Positions 55,943 to 64,000 of a stretch of 64,000 nucleotides of DNA are shown here, piece after piece. The stretch is from the NCBI GenBank assembly GCA_020348925.1, contig CP070758.1, positions 3,106,026-3,170,025 on the forward strand, given 5' to 3'. The stretch's first letter is position 1, and every line of letters begins with the position of its first letter. Under the pieces are notes generated by a model. It saw only the letters and a list, made by a program, of their open reading frames with translations. It was not told the origin of the DNA and did not search any database. Position numbers and translations under genes: made by a program. This DNA comes from Gemmatimonadota bacterium (GTDB lineage: Bacteria; JBHIER01; G020348925).

Positions 55943-58900
55943 CTATTTTATCAGCACCATCCTTCGGGTTTCGAGAAAATCACCGGCTTCGAACTCGTAA
56001 AAGTACACACCGCTCGGGAGATCGGCCCCGGCATCATCCCTTCCGTCCCAGCGCACGCTGTACCGTCCGGCAGCCCTCACTCCATCAACAAGAATCCGCA
56101 CAGACTGACCGAGAAGGTTATAGATCTGGAGCCGGACATGACCGGTCTCGGGAAATCCGAACTGAATCTCGGTCTCGGGATTGAAGGGATTGGGATAATT
56201 CTGCGAAAGGTGATACGTTGACGGAATGGCATCGGTTCCGATGGTCAGATGAACATTCCGGTTCATCAGGGGAATGGTGCGGTTCATGATATCCCTCAAT
56301 CCTGAGGTCTCAATACGGATGTCGGTGGTGCCTTCTCGTTTCGGCGTGAACCTCAGGACGGCCACCGTACCGGATCCGTCGACGCCAAGCGGTTGTCCAC
56401 CCAAAGCAACGACGCTTATTTCGATCGATCCGTGATGGGCGTCCACGCCTTTCACCATCGAAATGAGCGCGCCGTTGTTGCCCAGAAACGGGCCCTGCTC
56501 AACGTCAGCGACCTCCAAGATGTCGGGATCGAACCGAACCTGCGCCATCGCTCCCAAAAGACGGTTGACCTGTTCAACCTCAAGACGGAGCGCAAACACC
56601 TCCCCTACCGGGACAGACGCCTCAGCCTTGAGCATGACCAGGGCTTGACCCGCCATCTCCGGATCGGAGACATATTTCGCCCCACCGCCTCTGACCGCCT
56701 CCTTGTACCAGTTGTACATCAGGGCGAACACCACGTGATCCTCAAAATCGATGACACCTTCTCCGGGAAACGGATAGTTCGTCTTGGACCAGGGCGGGCT
56801 TCCGGCACCGCCGGGACCGGGATATCTGGCCACATCCCCGGTCAGATCGTCCGGATCGGCGTTCCAGTATTGGAGAAACAGGGCGTAGTCGGCGAAATCG
56901 ACATCGTCATCGTTATCGAAATCACACAGCAGATCTCCATCCCCTATGCCCTCAAACCGCCCGTCATCGTGGGTCACGTCAATGGTCGCATTGAGCGTGT
57001 CGCGCAGGGTGTAGTTTCCAAAAGGAAGATCACTGGACGGATCCGCCACTTTGGCCTTAAAGGTCAGTTTGGCAATGGTCCCGCCTCCGGATATCCCCTT
57101 CGGAATCCCCCCCAAAAGAGAAAACTCAACGGAACCGGTCCCGTTCGTGTTATCAAAATCAGACATGAACCCCGTATTGTCCGGGTTGTTCTGGTACAGA
57201 AAACTCCCTTCGGATATACTCAACAGCTCCACCTTGTTCGTCACGAAGAAGAAGGTGATGCTGGCTCCCAACAGGTTTTTTACATCCCTGATTTTCAGAT
57301 GGACAACTGAGGAGACCGATCCGAAGAGATAGCATGGATCCGGTTCGAAATAGAGTTGCGCCGTTGCAGAAGAGCCTATTGTTTTAAAAACTTCATTGTT
57401 CCCCTCGTTCCACTCCTCGACGGCTCCATCAGGATCGATACGGACATAGATATCGTGGGCATCAAGGTCCGGCATGGTCCATGAAATCTGAACGGTTCTG
57501 CTGTCACCGTCGGTGAGATTGAACACCTCCTGGTCGCTGCCGATGGGATTGACAACGACGTCCGGATCACCGTCGTAGAATCGAATCGTGACTGCAGCCA
57601 CTGTGGCGCCTTGATCGGTGTGACAATGGATCGTTGCCGAAATGGTGACACTCTCCCCCATATTTGGAAACATGTTGGAAATGGTGAGGTCGTCCGTCGC
57701 GATGCTGAGATCTCTCAGTGACGTCCAAACCGAGGTGGTTTGCGATTCTCCTATGGCTCCGTTCGAATCGGTCACTCTGAGGCGCACAAAGCCCGAGTAT
57801 TCCACATTCCAGGTCATGGTGGTGGTCACACCTGTGGCATCGTCGTATGCATCATCCCCATCCAGATCCCACTCGTACAACACAATGTTGTCTCCCTGAT
57901 CAGGATCGTATGAGCCGCTCCCATCAAAGGTGATCTGTTGGCCGACGTGGGCCGCGTAGGGGCCTCCGGCATCGGCCACGGGGGGATGGTTGCCTCGGTT
58001 CACAATGATCGCATGTTCGTCGGTGTCGGTCATCGTGGGACTGCTATCGTCCGTCACCTGAAGGGTCACATAGACCGTATCCCGATCGACCCCGAGGGGC
58101 AATGAGTAGCCAGACCCGTTTGTCACCGCTTTGCCCTCGGCATCCGGATTGTTCCAATTGACCCCGTCGGATTTATCGAAATCCCACTTCCAGGAGAGGA
58201 TATGTTTGTCCGGATCCTGATGCCACGACTGGGAGCCATCGAGGTCCACCGGGCTGTTCGGGGGCACAGAATCGGCGGCCACGACGACGGCAACCGGGGG
58301 CAGCTCGAACACCCCGGGACTGAGAATGAGGACGCCAAAAGCCGTCGACAACTCCTCAATCGATCCCCCCCAACCACTCCACTGACCCACAGGCCAACTC
58401 CCATTCATATCATGACCATAGCTGGCATCGTAGATCAGATAATCGACGTATTCGTCATACCAGTTGTGGGCTCCAATGGTGACAATATTGGAGCCATCGG
58501 GGTATCGAATGGTCCGACAGCCTTTGGCCACGGCGTACATGCCGTAATAATTACCGTTCATATGCTCCCGCCAGCCGTATTCATCGGACGTATCATTCCA
58601 GTGGTTGACCATAAACTGGATCGCATTTTCGATGGCCGTGTCACTGGCGGATGTCTTCAGATAGGAATGGGAGCAGATCGCAGCACCCGTCTTTGTGATA
58701 TTATCGATCTCCTCATCATAGGTGTAACCAAAGCCTCCAAAATCATCGCTTCTCGGATTCTTCACCTGGCTGTTGTACAACCATTTTGCCAGCTCCGTCT
58801 TGACAAAACCCGAGGCCACTATGCCCCACGAGTTTTCCGCCGCTTCGAGAGCCAGGGCCGGCCACTGCACGGCGGAATTATCGCTGCTGCCGTAATCAGC

Positions 58901-59896
58901 CGTGCTGGAAGAATACCGCCACCCGCCCCGACCGGCGCGGGTCGTATCCGTCTGGCTCCAGACCAGACAGTCCGCAGCGTTGATCATGAACTGGCGATAC
59001 GTGACGCCGTTGACATAGGTCTGCGGCCCGGACGTGATGACGGCATCCGGGGTGTTGCTGGCTACGATGGCCAACAGCGCAATCCCGTTGGCGTAGTTGT
59101 TGCTCGTCACATACGTCCCTTTTCCATCCCCATTCGCGTCCGGATCTCCGGCAAGCTGCATCCCGATATCCACCACCCCGACATGAGAAGAGGCAAAAAG
59201 CCAGTCCAGACCCAACTTGACATACTCAGCATAAATGTCCGTATCGATATCATTGGCCGGGAGATGCCCCTGGTTCTCAAAAGCCAAAATACACAGACCG
59301 GTGGTGCCCACCCCGTACTCGTAGGACGTTGTATACCAGTAGCCCTGCGAATACTGTTGCGTATAGAGGTAGCGAAGACCGTCTTCGATGGCGGCCAGTC
59401 GCCTGGTTTCGGTCACATCGGCCAGAACATTGATCCGAACCTCATCGGAGTCCGAGGCCCCGTCACCGTCGGTAACCGTCAGCCTGGCCGTCTTCACTCC
59501 GAAGGTCGTAAACGTGTGGTTCACGGCGATGTAATGATCATCTGTCACCGTTCCGGTATAGACACTGTCTCCGACAACCCATTCGTACGTTCCTGTCCCC
59601 GAATCGCCCCAGTGGACATTGCCCCAGACGACGATTTCACGATTGGGCCACGTGTAGTACGTCGGCATCACGTTGACCCGCGGATCCGAATTTGCGTTCT
59701 TCATCGCCCCTCTCCAAGTGCTGGCCGGATCGATCTGTGTCTCCTCACGCACCTGCGGAACCGAGGGTCGATATGTCTTCAATAAGTCCTTCGCTCTCTT
59801 CAGCACGGCGTCCTCTTGGCCGATTCCCAACGAACAAAAAGACATCAGGACGATGAGACTTAAGGCACTCACGGCAAAACGATTTGATCGAAACAT
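55943..59896 (-). CDS. Exported protein with alpha/alpha toroid, PKD, cohesin, dockerin and sorting domains
   Basis: Secreted protein of 1317 residues with a signal sequence ending LGIGQ. Approximate order: a PKD-like domain (60-160); an alpha/alpha toroid with prenyltransferase/squalene-oxidase-like repeats (165-530; QYSQGYWYTTSYEYGVGTTG); two PKD domains (535-735); a CARDB-like domain (740-835); cohesin 1 (840-985; LTFKAKVADPSSDLPFGNYT); a dockerin (990-1075); cohesin 2 (1080-1215); and the sorting domain ([17 protein letters not shown]). The first dockerin loop (DFDNDDDVDFAD) fits every calcium position; the second (GEGVIDFED) keeps only its later positions. Having both partners in one protein could allow chain assembly. 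No glycosidase domain is seen, so a classical cellulosome role is unlikely. Confidence 0.85.
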   Translation of the reverse strand: MFRSNRFAVSALSLIVLMSFCSLGIGQEDAVLKRAKDLLKTYRPSVPQVREETQIDPASTWRGAMKNANSDPRVNVMPTYYTWPNREIVVWGNVHWGDSGTGTYEWVVGDSVYTGTVTDDHYIAVNHTFTTFGVKTARLTVTDGDGASDSDEVRINVLADVTETRRLAAIEDGLRYLYTQQYSQGYWYTTSYEYGVGTTGLCILAFENQGHLPANDIDTDIYAEYVKLGLDWLFASSHVGVVDIGMQLAGDPDANGDGKGTYVTSNNYANGIALLAIVASNTPDAVITSGPQTYVNGVTYRQFMINAADCLVWSQTDTTRAGRGGWRYSSSTADYGSSDNSAVQWPALALEAAENSWGIVASGFVKTELAKWLYNSQVKNPRSDDFGGFGYTYDEEIDNITKTGAAICSHSYLKTSASDTAIENAIQFMVNHWNDTSDEYGWREHMNGNYYGMYAVAKGCRTIRYPDGSNIVTIGAHNWYDEYVDYLIYDASYGHDMNGSWPVGQWSGWGGSIEELSTAFGVLILSPGVFELPPVAVVVAADSVPPNSPVDLDGSQSWHQDPDKHILSWKWDFDKSDGVNWNNPDAEGKAVTNGSGYSLPLGVDRDTVYVTLQVTDDSSPTMTDTDEHAIIVNRGNHPPVADAGGPYAAHVGQQITFDGSGSYDPDQGDNIVLYEWDLDGDDAYDDATGVTTTMTWNVEYSGFVRLRVTDSNGAIGESQTTSVWTSLRDLSIATDDLTISNMFPNMGESVTISATIHCHTDQGATVAAVTIRFYDGDPDVVVNPIGSDQEVFNLTDGDSRTVQISWTMPDLDAHDIYVRIDPDGAVEEWNEGNNEVFKTIGSSATAQLYFEPDPCYLFGSVSSVVHLKIRDVKNLLGASITFFFVTNKVELLSISEGSFLYQNNPDNTGFMSDFDNTNGTGSVEFSLLGGIPKGISGGGTIAKLTFKAKVADPSSDLPFGNYTLRDTLNATIDVTHDDGRFEGIGDGDLLCDFDNDDDVDFADYALFLQYWNADPDDLTGDVARYPGPGGAGSPPWSKTNYPFPGEGVIDFEDHVVFALMYNWYKEAVRGGGAKYVSDPEMAGQALVMLKAEASVPVGEVFALRLEVEQVNRLLGAMAQVRFDPDILEVADVEQGPFLGNNGALISMVKGVDAHHGSIEISVVALGGQPLGVDGSGTVAVLRFTPKREGTTDIRIETSGLRDIMNRTIPLMNRNVHLTIGTDAIPSTYHLSQNYPNPFNPETEIQFGFPETGHVRLQIYNLLGQSVRILVDGVRAAGRYSVRWDGRDDAGADLPSGVYFYEFEAGDFLETRRMVLIK

Positions 59897-59959
59897 GATT
59901 CACAATCCTCCTTTTGAGCAGGCCATTCTGAAAGAATTCGATTATGAGACCGCGGTCCG

Positions 59960-60529
59960 TTACTGCGGTGGAAGAATTTCCCCGTGGTTGAAGCAGACAT
60001 CCGCAACCGGTACCGGTGGATTCGCCACAGGATAGTCGTACAATTCGACGGTCTCAAACGTGAGATCCGTTGTAGGATCGGCCACCTTGGCCCGAAACGT
60101 AATATCAGCAATCGGCCCGTCCCCGGAAACGCCCTGAAATCCCTCTTTTCTCCCAAGAAGCCCGAAAATGACCGTGCCGGGTGTAGAGTAGTCCATTTCC
60201 GAGACGACAATACTCGCCCCGGTGCTGGTAAAGAGGTTGTCGGCCAATCCGGTGATATCGATGCCGGTCACCTCCACTTTGTCGGCATCATACGTGATGA
60301 CGACCCTGGCCGCGGTAAGATTCTCCGGATTGAGGATCTTCACTTCCAGGGTGACACTGTTGCCTGCGGACACGTAGGCTGGACTCGGACTGAAGGACAG
60401 TTGTAAGCGCCCGGCAGCACAGCCATCCGAGGGCCCCGTTCCACCATCACCGTCCTCACCGCAACTCACGACCAAAAAAGCAACCGCAACAAGTACCGTC
60501 ACCATCCCCAATTTTCGGAAATACCGCAT
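59960..60529 (-). CDS. Cohesin-domain lipoprotein
   Basis: Small lipoprotein of 189 residues. ATG at 60529 follows GGAGGG, and the signal peptide ends at a lipobox (AFLVVSC) with an acidic-Gly linker (GEDGDGGTGPSDG). The rest is one cohesin-like beta domain (LQLSFSPSPAYVSAGNSVTL; ITFRAKVADPTTDLTFETVE). It resembles cohesin 1 of the next gene. A membrane-anchored cohesin next to a dockerin protein suggests it is the anchor for that dockerin, which is an inference. Codons upstream to 60646 are not signal-like. Confidence 0.8.
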   Translation of the reverse strand: MRYFRKLGMVTVLVAVAFLVVSCGEDGDGGTGPSDGCAAGRLQLSFSPSPAYVSAGNSVTLEVKILNPENLTAARVVITYDADKVEVTGIDITGLADNLFTSTGASIVVSEMDYSTPGTVIFGLLGRKEGFQGVSGDGPIADITFRAKVADPTTDLTFETVELYDYPVANPPVPVADVCFNHGEILPPQ

Positions 60530-60616
60530 AGTAACCCTCCTTCTTTTAGAGTGAACGACCGATAGAGAAATCTGGAGATCCTCAACACCTCCCCCCCACC
60601 CATGATCTGACAAGTA

Positions 60617-60646
60617 TAAATATGGTAATTCCAACAGAATTGTCAA
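60617..60646 (-). promoter_or_regulatory. Promoter for the cohesin lipoprotein
   Basis: TTGACA at 60641-60646 and ATATTT at 60618-60623 (spacer 17), or TATTTA at spacer 18, on the minus strand. The context AAAGCTTGACAAT repeats the context of the -35 box at 31465. A start site near 60610 gives a leader of about 80 bases. Confidence 0.5.
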
Positions 60647-60700
60647 GCTTTAATTGCGTCAGGCTGCGGGAGCAGGGATCGCAAGCGCTCTCTGAGATCT

Positions 60701-61894
60701 TTACTCCTCCAGCTCTTTCAGCGAAAGGGCTTGCTCAAGGGCCAAGATCGCGTAGGCCGTCACGAGATCCTTATTATTCTCCCACCATCGTCCCACCTGG
60801 TTCACCCAATACCCGTCGCCGTGCTGAAGGCTTATGACCTTTTTCAGAAACTCCTCTCGCCAGTTATGTTCGACGTTGTTCTTATCGGTGACGATCTCCT
60901 CCCCGTAGACGTCCAAGGCTTTGGCCATGGTGTGATAGTAATAGTACAGGCCCTGGTCACCCATCTCGGGATTTTTATCCAAAGTGAAATGATCTCGAAT
61001 CCAATCATACGCCGCTTGAACCCGCGGATCGTGACGGTCCACTTGGGCGTAGATAAAGCTCCTCATGCCCGCATACGTCATCGTCCCGTATGACGTCGTG
61101 CCACCGGCCTGACTGAATCCGGGGTAGTATACAAATCCGCCGTCATCGGAGGCCCATTCCTGATCGTTCGACTCCCTCAGATTTTGACAGCGTTGAAGGA
61201 ACAGAATCGCTTTTTCCCAGAAGAGCTCTTTGGAGCCGGCGGCGGTGCCGGTCACGGTCTGAGAATAGACCAGCGTCTCTCCCGTCCCTTCGCTCGTCGG
61301 TCGATAATTTTCCGACTCCTTGAGAGCCTCCAGGGCAAACTGCATATTGGACATATCCGGCCGTTCGTCACCACCGTACCCGATGCCGCCGTAGAAAACG
61401 TTGCTGGCATCATATCCTTCCTCCTCGTCCGCCTGGAGGTCGATCAGAAAATCCCTGGCTCGCCGGATCGTCTCCGTATAGTCGGGATTGTCCGCAGCCA
61501 CCAGAGCGACCAGAGCGACGGACGTATTGTACCCCGGCATATCGTGTAAGTAAATCCCACCATCCGGCTGAACACAGCGCAACAAAAATTGAATGCCGTT
61601 GTACACCGCGGCATTATTCTCCTCAGTATACCCTCTGGGGCTTCTCAGGAAGGCCGTAATAACCAAAGAGGTGATACCAGGGTATGAGCTCCAGGAACCG
61701 TCATCCAGCTGGTTTTGCTCAAGCCAGTTGAGCCCCACCTCGATAGCATGCTCGACCTCCTTTTGGAGGGAGATCTCGATAACAGGTTCCGATCTCACCG
61801 AATCGCTTTTTTGAGCCAAGGCCAGGCTCGAGGGCAGGAAAACAATGAACCAGGCTGTCAAACCTTTTCGAAGAAGCTTCTTCTTGAATTTCAT
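60701..61894 (-). CDS. Secreted alpha/alpha-toroid protein (prenyltransferase/squalene-oxidase repeat type)
   Basis: Exported helical toroid protein of 397 residues with a signal sequence (GLTAWFIVFLPSSLALAQ). Successive helical pairs carry the repeat signature (GLNWLEQNQLDDGSWSSYPG, GIQFLLRCVQPDGGIYLHDM, RDFLIDLQADEEEGYD). The catalytic DxDD or DCTAE motifs of terpene cyclases are absent, so it is more likely a binding or scaffold protein than a cyclase. It is homologous in type to the toroid domain of the 55943-59896 protein. ATG at 61894 has AAGGA upstream; TTG at 61912 is less likely. It starts 14 bases after the YdjY gene. Confidence 0.82.
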   Translation of the reverse strand: MKFKKKLLRKGLTAWFIVFLPSSLALAQKSDSVRSEPVIEISLQKEVEHAIEVGLNWLEQNQLDDGSWSSYPGITSLVITAFLRSPRGYTEENNAAVYNGIQFLLRCVQPDGGIYLHDMPGYNTSVALVALVAADNPDYTETIRRARDFLIDLQADEEEGYDASNVFYGGIGYGGDERPDMSNMQFALEALKESENYRPTSEGTGETLVYSQTVTGTAAGSKELFWEKAILFLQRCQNLRESNDQEWASDDGGFVYYPGFSQAGGTTSYGTMTYAGMRSFIYAQVDRHDPRVQAAYDWIRDHFTLDKNPEMGDQGLYYYYHTMAKALDVYGEEIVTDKNNVEHNWREEFLKKVISLQHGDGYWVNQVGRWWENNKDLVTAYAILALEQALSLKELEE

Positions 61895-61908
61895 AGCAGA
61901 TATCCTTG

Positions 61909-62613
61909 TCAATCTTCAGTCCGCACATTCACGGCCTTTAGAATAAGGTTCACCGGCGTCCCTTTCTCAGGCACAAGGCTCTCGTTGACCCGATAGAGCG
62001 TGTCGTCTGCCCCGCTCGGCAGCGGATTGTTCAAGATCGCAAAGGGATCATGGAAGGTTGCAATGAGGCATCCCTCGAAATCAGCCATGAACGTTCCGTT
62101 TACGATTTTCGAACCTGTGAAGATCCACGGGGTCTGCTCCATCGTCCTCTTCTCAGCGATATTGTACACCAGATCCTCAGCCCGATGCCTCTCAGGCTTC
62201 CCGTTCTCCTGCCATTCCACCCAGACTTCCAACGAATCACCCTGGGGGGTGTTGGCATCCCCCTGGTACTCGATATTTCCGCCCGGTTCCAACCCCATGA
62301 GGAGCAGAGCCACTTGCAATTGATACGGCTCCACGTCCAGCACCAACGTACTTTCATGCAATTTCCCAAATCGCGTGCAGGCAAAATACTCAATCAAGCC
62401 TCGCTGCATGTTTATCTCGCCTTTCATGGAAAGCTCGTTGGTGTTCTGATCAAGGACGACAGCGCCGATTTGATAAACACCCTCAGCTATTTTTTCAACA
62501 GAGGGCTCATCCTTCTTCTGCGGTGTTTCCGATTCTTGACCGGACGTGGTGCCCAAAACGATGACGGTGGCCAAGAATCCGACCGCCATCGCCACTCTTC
62601 TGGATCGCGACAT
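61909..62613 (-). CDS. YdjY-domain exported protein
   Basis: Exported protein of 234 residues. ATG at 62613 follows GAGGA and begins a signal sequence (AMAVGFLATVIVLGTTSGQ). The mature part shows the YdjY pattern: conversion of a reactive N-terminal region with LSMKGEINMQRGLIEYFACT, KLHESTLVLDVEPYQLQVAL and LLLMGLEPGGNIEYQG. The family has no established activity that I know of; it often lies beside toroid-repeat proteins in environmental genomes. Codons upstream to 62742 lack signal character. It is coupled to the toroid gene. Confidence 0.75.
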   Translation of the reverse strand: MSRSRRVAMAVGFLATVIVLGTTSGQESETPQKKDEPSVEKIAEGVYQIGAVVLDQNTNELSMKGEINMQRGLIEYFACTRFGKLHESTLVLDVEPYQLQVALLLMGLEPGGNIEYQGDANTPQGDSLEVWVEWQENGKPERHRAEDLVYNIAEKRTMEQTPWIFTGSKIVNGTFMADFEGCLIATFHDPFAILNNPLPSGADDTLYRVNESLVPEKGTPVNLILKAVNVRTED

Positions 62614-62776
62614 GATGGTCCTCAACTTCCAAAAGTAAAAAAAAGAGTGCACGAAAGTCCTTTCCTGCGTCCTGTCGGTCTTCGTGCCTCGAGAATTCGG
62701 ACTGTTCATCCTCAATATAGTCTCAAAAATCACTCCGTGCAACGTTTAGGCTTCACAGCGCCTCTGGGCGGGCACG

Positions 62777-64000
62777 TCATATGGAGATCTCGGAAGATAC
62801 GATGAAGCACCTTCCTGGCCCGTCAATCCCCGACCCGTGCTCCCTGTAAGCCTTGTCCAGGATGTTCTCCAAACCAACGCTCGCTCGTACAACATCTGTC
62901 ACATGAAAACCGGCTCTGATATTGTGCGTGATCCATCCCGGGGTCCCCCCTATCGGGATTCGCACATCGGCCTCATCATCTGCGGACAGCTTATCCTGCC
63001 TGGTCGCAAATCGACTGAAACACTCGACCCACAGCCTCCGCTGAAGAGGACTCCATTGGACTCCGAGAAATCCGAAAGCCGGCGGAATCCGCCGCAGGGG
63101 CTCGTCCCTGCTGAGATCCCTTCCGGACGTCCAGGTGAAATGACCGAAGAGAGACCAACTCGGGACGACGAACCATTCCCCATGTGCCTCAAAACCCTTG
63201 ATGCGGGCTTCGTTGATATTGACTTTCCTCCAGACCTGCTCGCCATCGAGAGTTGGCGAACCATGGTATGTGCTCGGTTCGCGGTCAATAAGGTCATCCA
63301 ATTCAGTTACGTATGCGGCGACAGCGCCGCTCAGAGACCGAGATCTGACTTTCAGGCCAATTTCGTAAGTGATGCTCTTCTCCGGGTTCAAACCCGGACT
63401 GGGTACCTCGATGCCGGCGTGGAAATCGCCGAAGGTCGTTTCGTCATCGACATTGGGAGTCCGAAAGGCCTGGGCAATACTGAGAGTGACATTCACATGA
63501 TGTGTTAATCCGTACACCGCGCCGAAACTGCCGGTCACTGCGTCGGTCGCAGCGTCAATGGCCCCAAAGGTGGAATCTTGAAGATCGGCCTTCAATCCGA
63601 AACAACTGTATCTCCCCCCGACTGACACCGAAACGTTCGGAAGAATTGAGACTTCGTCCTGGACGTATACGGCATAACTCTGAAAAGATGATCCATCAGG
63701 ATACCTGGATCTCTTCGATTCGCTGAGCCCAGTCTCGACCTCGGTATCCCTCCTCTCGCTGCCGATGTCATCCCTGTAAGCCTCGACGCCGTATGTCAGG
63801 CGATGTCTCCGCCCGAGACTGGAATTCAGCTGGATACCGATACCCAGGGTTCTCGTGTTATCCTCCTCGACCGTCAACAGCGTCTCCCCTTCCTTCCGCT
63901 TCTTCCGCCCCTCATTCTGTCTGTGGTACGAAATCGTCGCTCTCAGCACTTCAATGTAGGGCGCCACGTGGCTCACACGGTAATCCACAAACAAGAGATC
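62777..64000 (-). CDS. TonB-dependent outer-membrane receptor, C-terminal part
   Basis: The last 407 residues of a TonB-dependent transporter barrel, cut by the window edge; the frame is open through base 64000. Visible are alternating amphipathic strands (RLTYGVEAYRDDIGSERR, YAVYVQDEVSILPNVSVSVG), the plug-to-barrel type loop NPEKSITYEIGLKV, AFRTPNVDDET, and the C-terminal signature ASVGLENILDKAYREHGSG with an aromatic-rich last strand. The substrate is unknown. It sits 163 bases upstream of the YdjY gene in the same direction, so it may bring in a ligand captured by the following exported proteins. Confidence 0.88.
   Translation of the reverse strand, partial: DLLFVDYRVSHVAPYIEVLRATISYHRQNEGRKKRKEGETLLTVEEDNTRTLGIGIQLNSSLGRRHRLTYGVEAYRDDIGSERRDTEVETGLSESKRSRYPDGSSFQSYAVYVQDEVSILPNVSVSVGGRYSCFGLKADLQDSTFGAIDAATDAVTGSFGAVYGLTHHVNVTLSIAQAFRTPNVDDETTFGDFHAGIEVPSPGLNPEKSITYEIGLKVRSRSLSGAVAAYVTELDDLIDREPSTYHGSPTLDGEQVWRKVNINEARIKGFEAHGEWFVVPSWSLFGHFTWTSGRDLSRDEPLRRIPPAFGFLGVQWSPLQRRLWVECFSRFATRQDKLSADDEADVRIPIGGTPGWITHNIRAGFHVTDVVRASVGLENILDKAYREHGSGIDGPGRCFIVSSEISI

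Noticed and set aside
55943-59896. A cellulosome scaffoldin
   Set aside because: Cohesins and a dockerin are present, but no carbohydrate-binding or glycosidase domain occurs in the protein or the unit.
60701-61894. Terpene or hopene cyclase
   Set aside because: The helical repeats fit, but the DxDD-type catalytic motif is missing, the protein is short, and it is exported.
1-64000. CRISPR arrays, tRNA and rRNA genes, insertion sequences
   Set aside because: I saw no regularly spaced repeats, cloverleaf-type signatures, conserved rRNA sequence or transposase-like ORF. A dedicated search would be needed to exclude a short tRNA.

Overview
The window is about 52% GC and holds roughly 40 protein genes. 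No rRNA, tRNA, CRISPR array or transposase was found by eye. The source looks like an uncultured Gram-negative bacterium of the FCB group or a related candidate phylum. Five exported proteins end in the FlgD-like / type IX (type A) sorting domain ([10 protein letters not shown] ... GVYFY ... TKRMVL.K). There are also an OmpA-family protein, a TonB-dependent receptor and a lipoprotein, which require an outer membrane, plus a bacterial V-type ATPase, a bactofilin and pyruvate phosphate dikinase. The phylum is an inference from these features.

Left part, plus strand (1-10350): an M48 metalloprotease cut by the window edge; ftsE-ftsX-envC for septal wall splitting; then holB, ricT, metG, tatD and rsmA; and a 51-residue zinc-ribbon ORF. 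Next, on the minus strand, is a moxR / DUF58 / BatA-type vWA operon that runs into rtcA (10489-15613).

Exported-protein block, minus strand (15883-30956): three large proteins of 740, 1236 and 2645 residues, with a small membrane protein between two of them. They share a roughly 110-residue module I cannot name (five copies), and two also share a paired GWNMV module. Strong hairpins lie at their 3' ends, and tandem TTGACA boxes lie upstream of the largest.

Sugar-nucleotide and V-ATPase block, minus strand (31811-47246): a UDP-sugar dehydrogenase, a cupin epimerase, RmlB and a second SDR epimerase follow a V-ATPase operon ordered H-I-K-E-C-F-A-[exported protein]-B-D. A 756-residue sorting-domain protein sits between the A and B catalytic subunits with almost no spacing. 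Subunit B carries a one-base frameshift. Subunit K has the residues of a sodium site.

Right part, minus strand (47476-64000): bactofilin and M23 peptidase with a clear promoter, parB-parA, an OmpA-family protein and ppdK. Last is a unit of TonB-dependent receptor, YdjY-type protein, secreted alpha/alpha-toroid protein, cohesin lipoprotein, and a 1317-residue protein combining toroid, PKD, cohesin, dockerin and sorting domains, closed by a strong terminator. This last unit and the unnamed shared module are the best candidates for undescribed biology.
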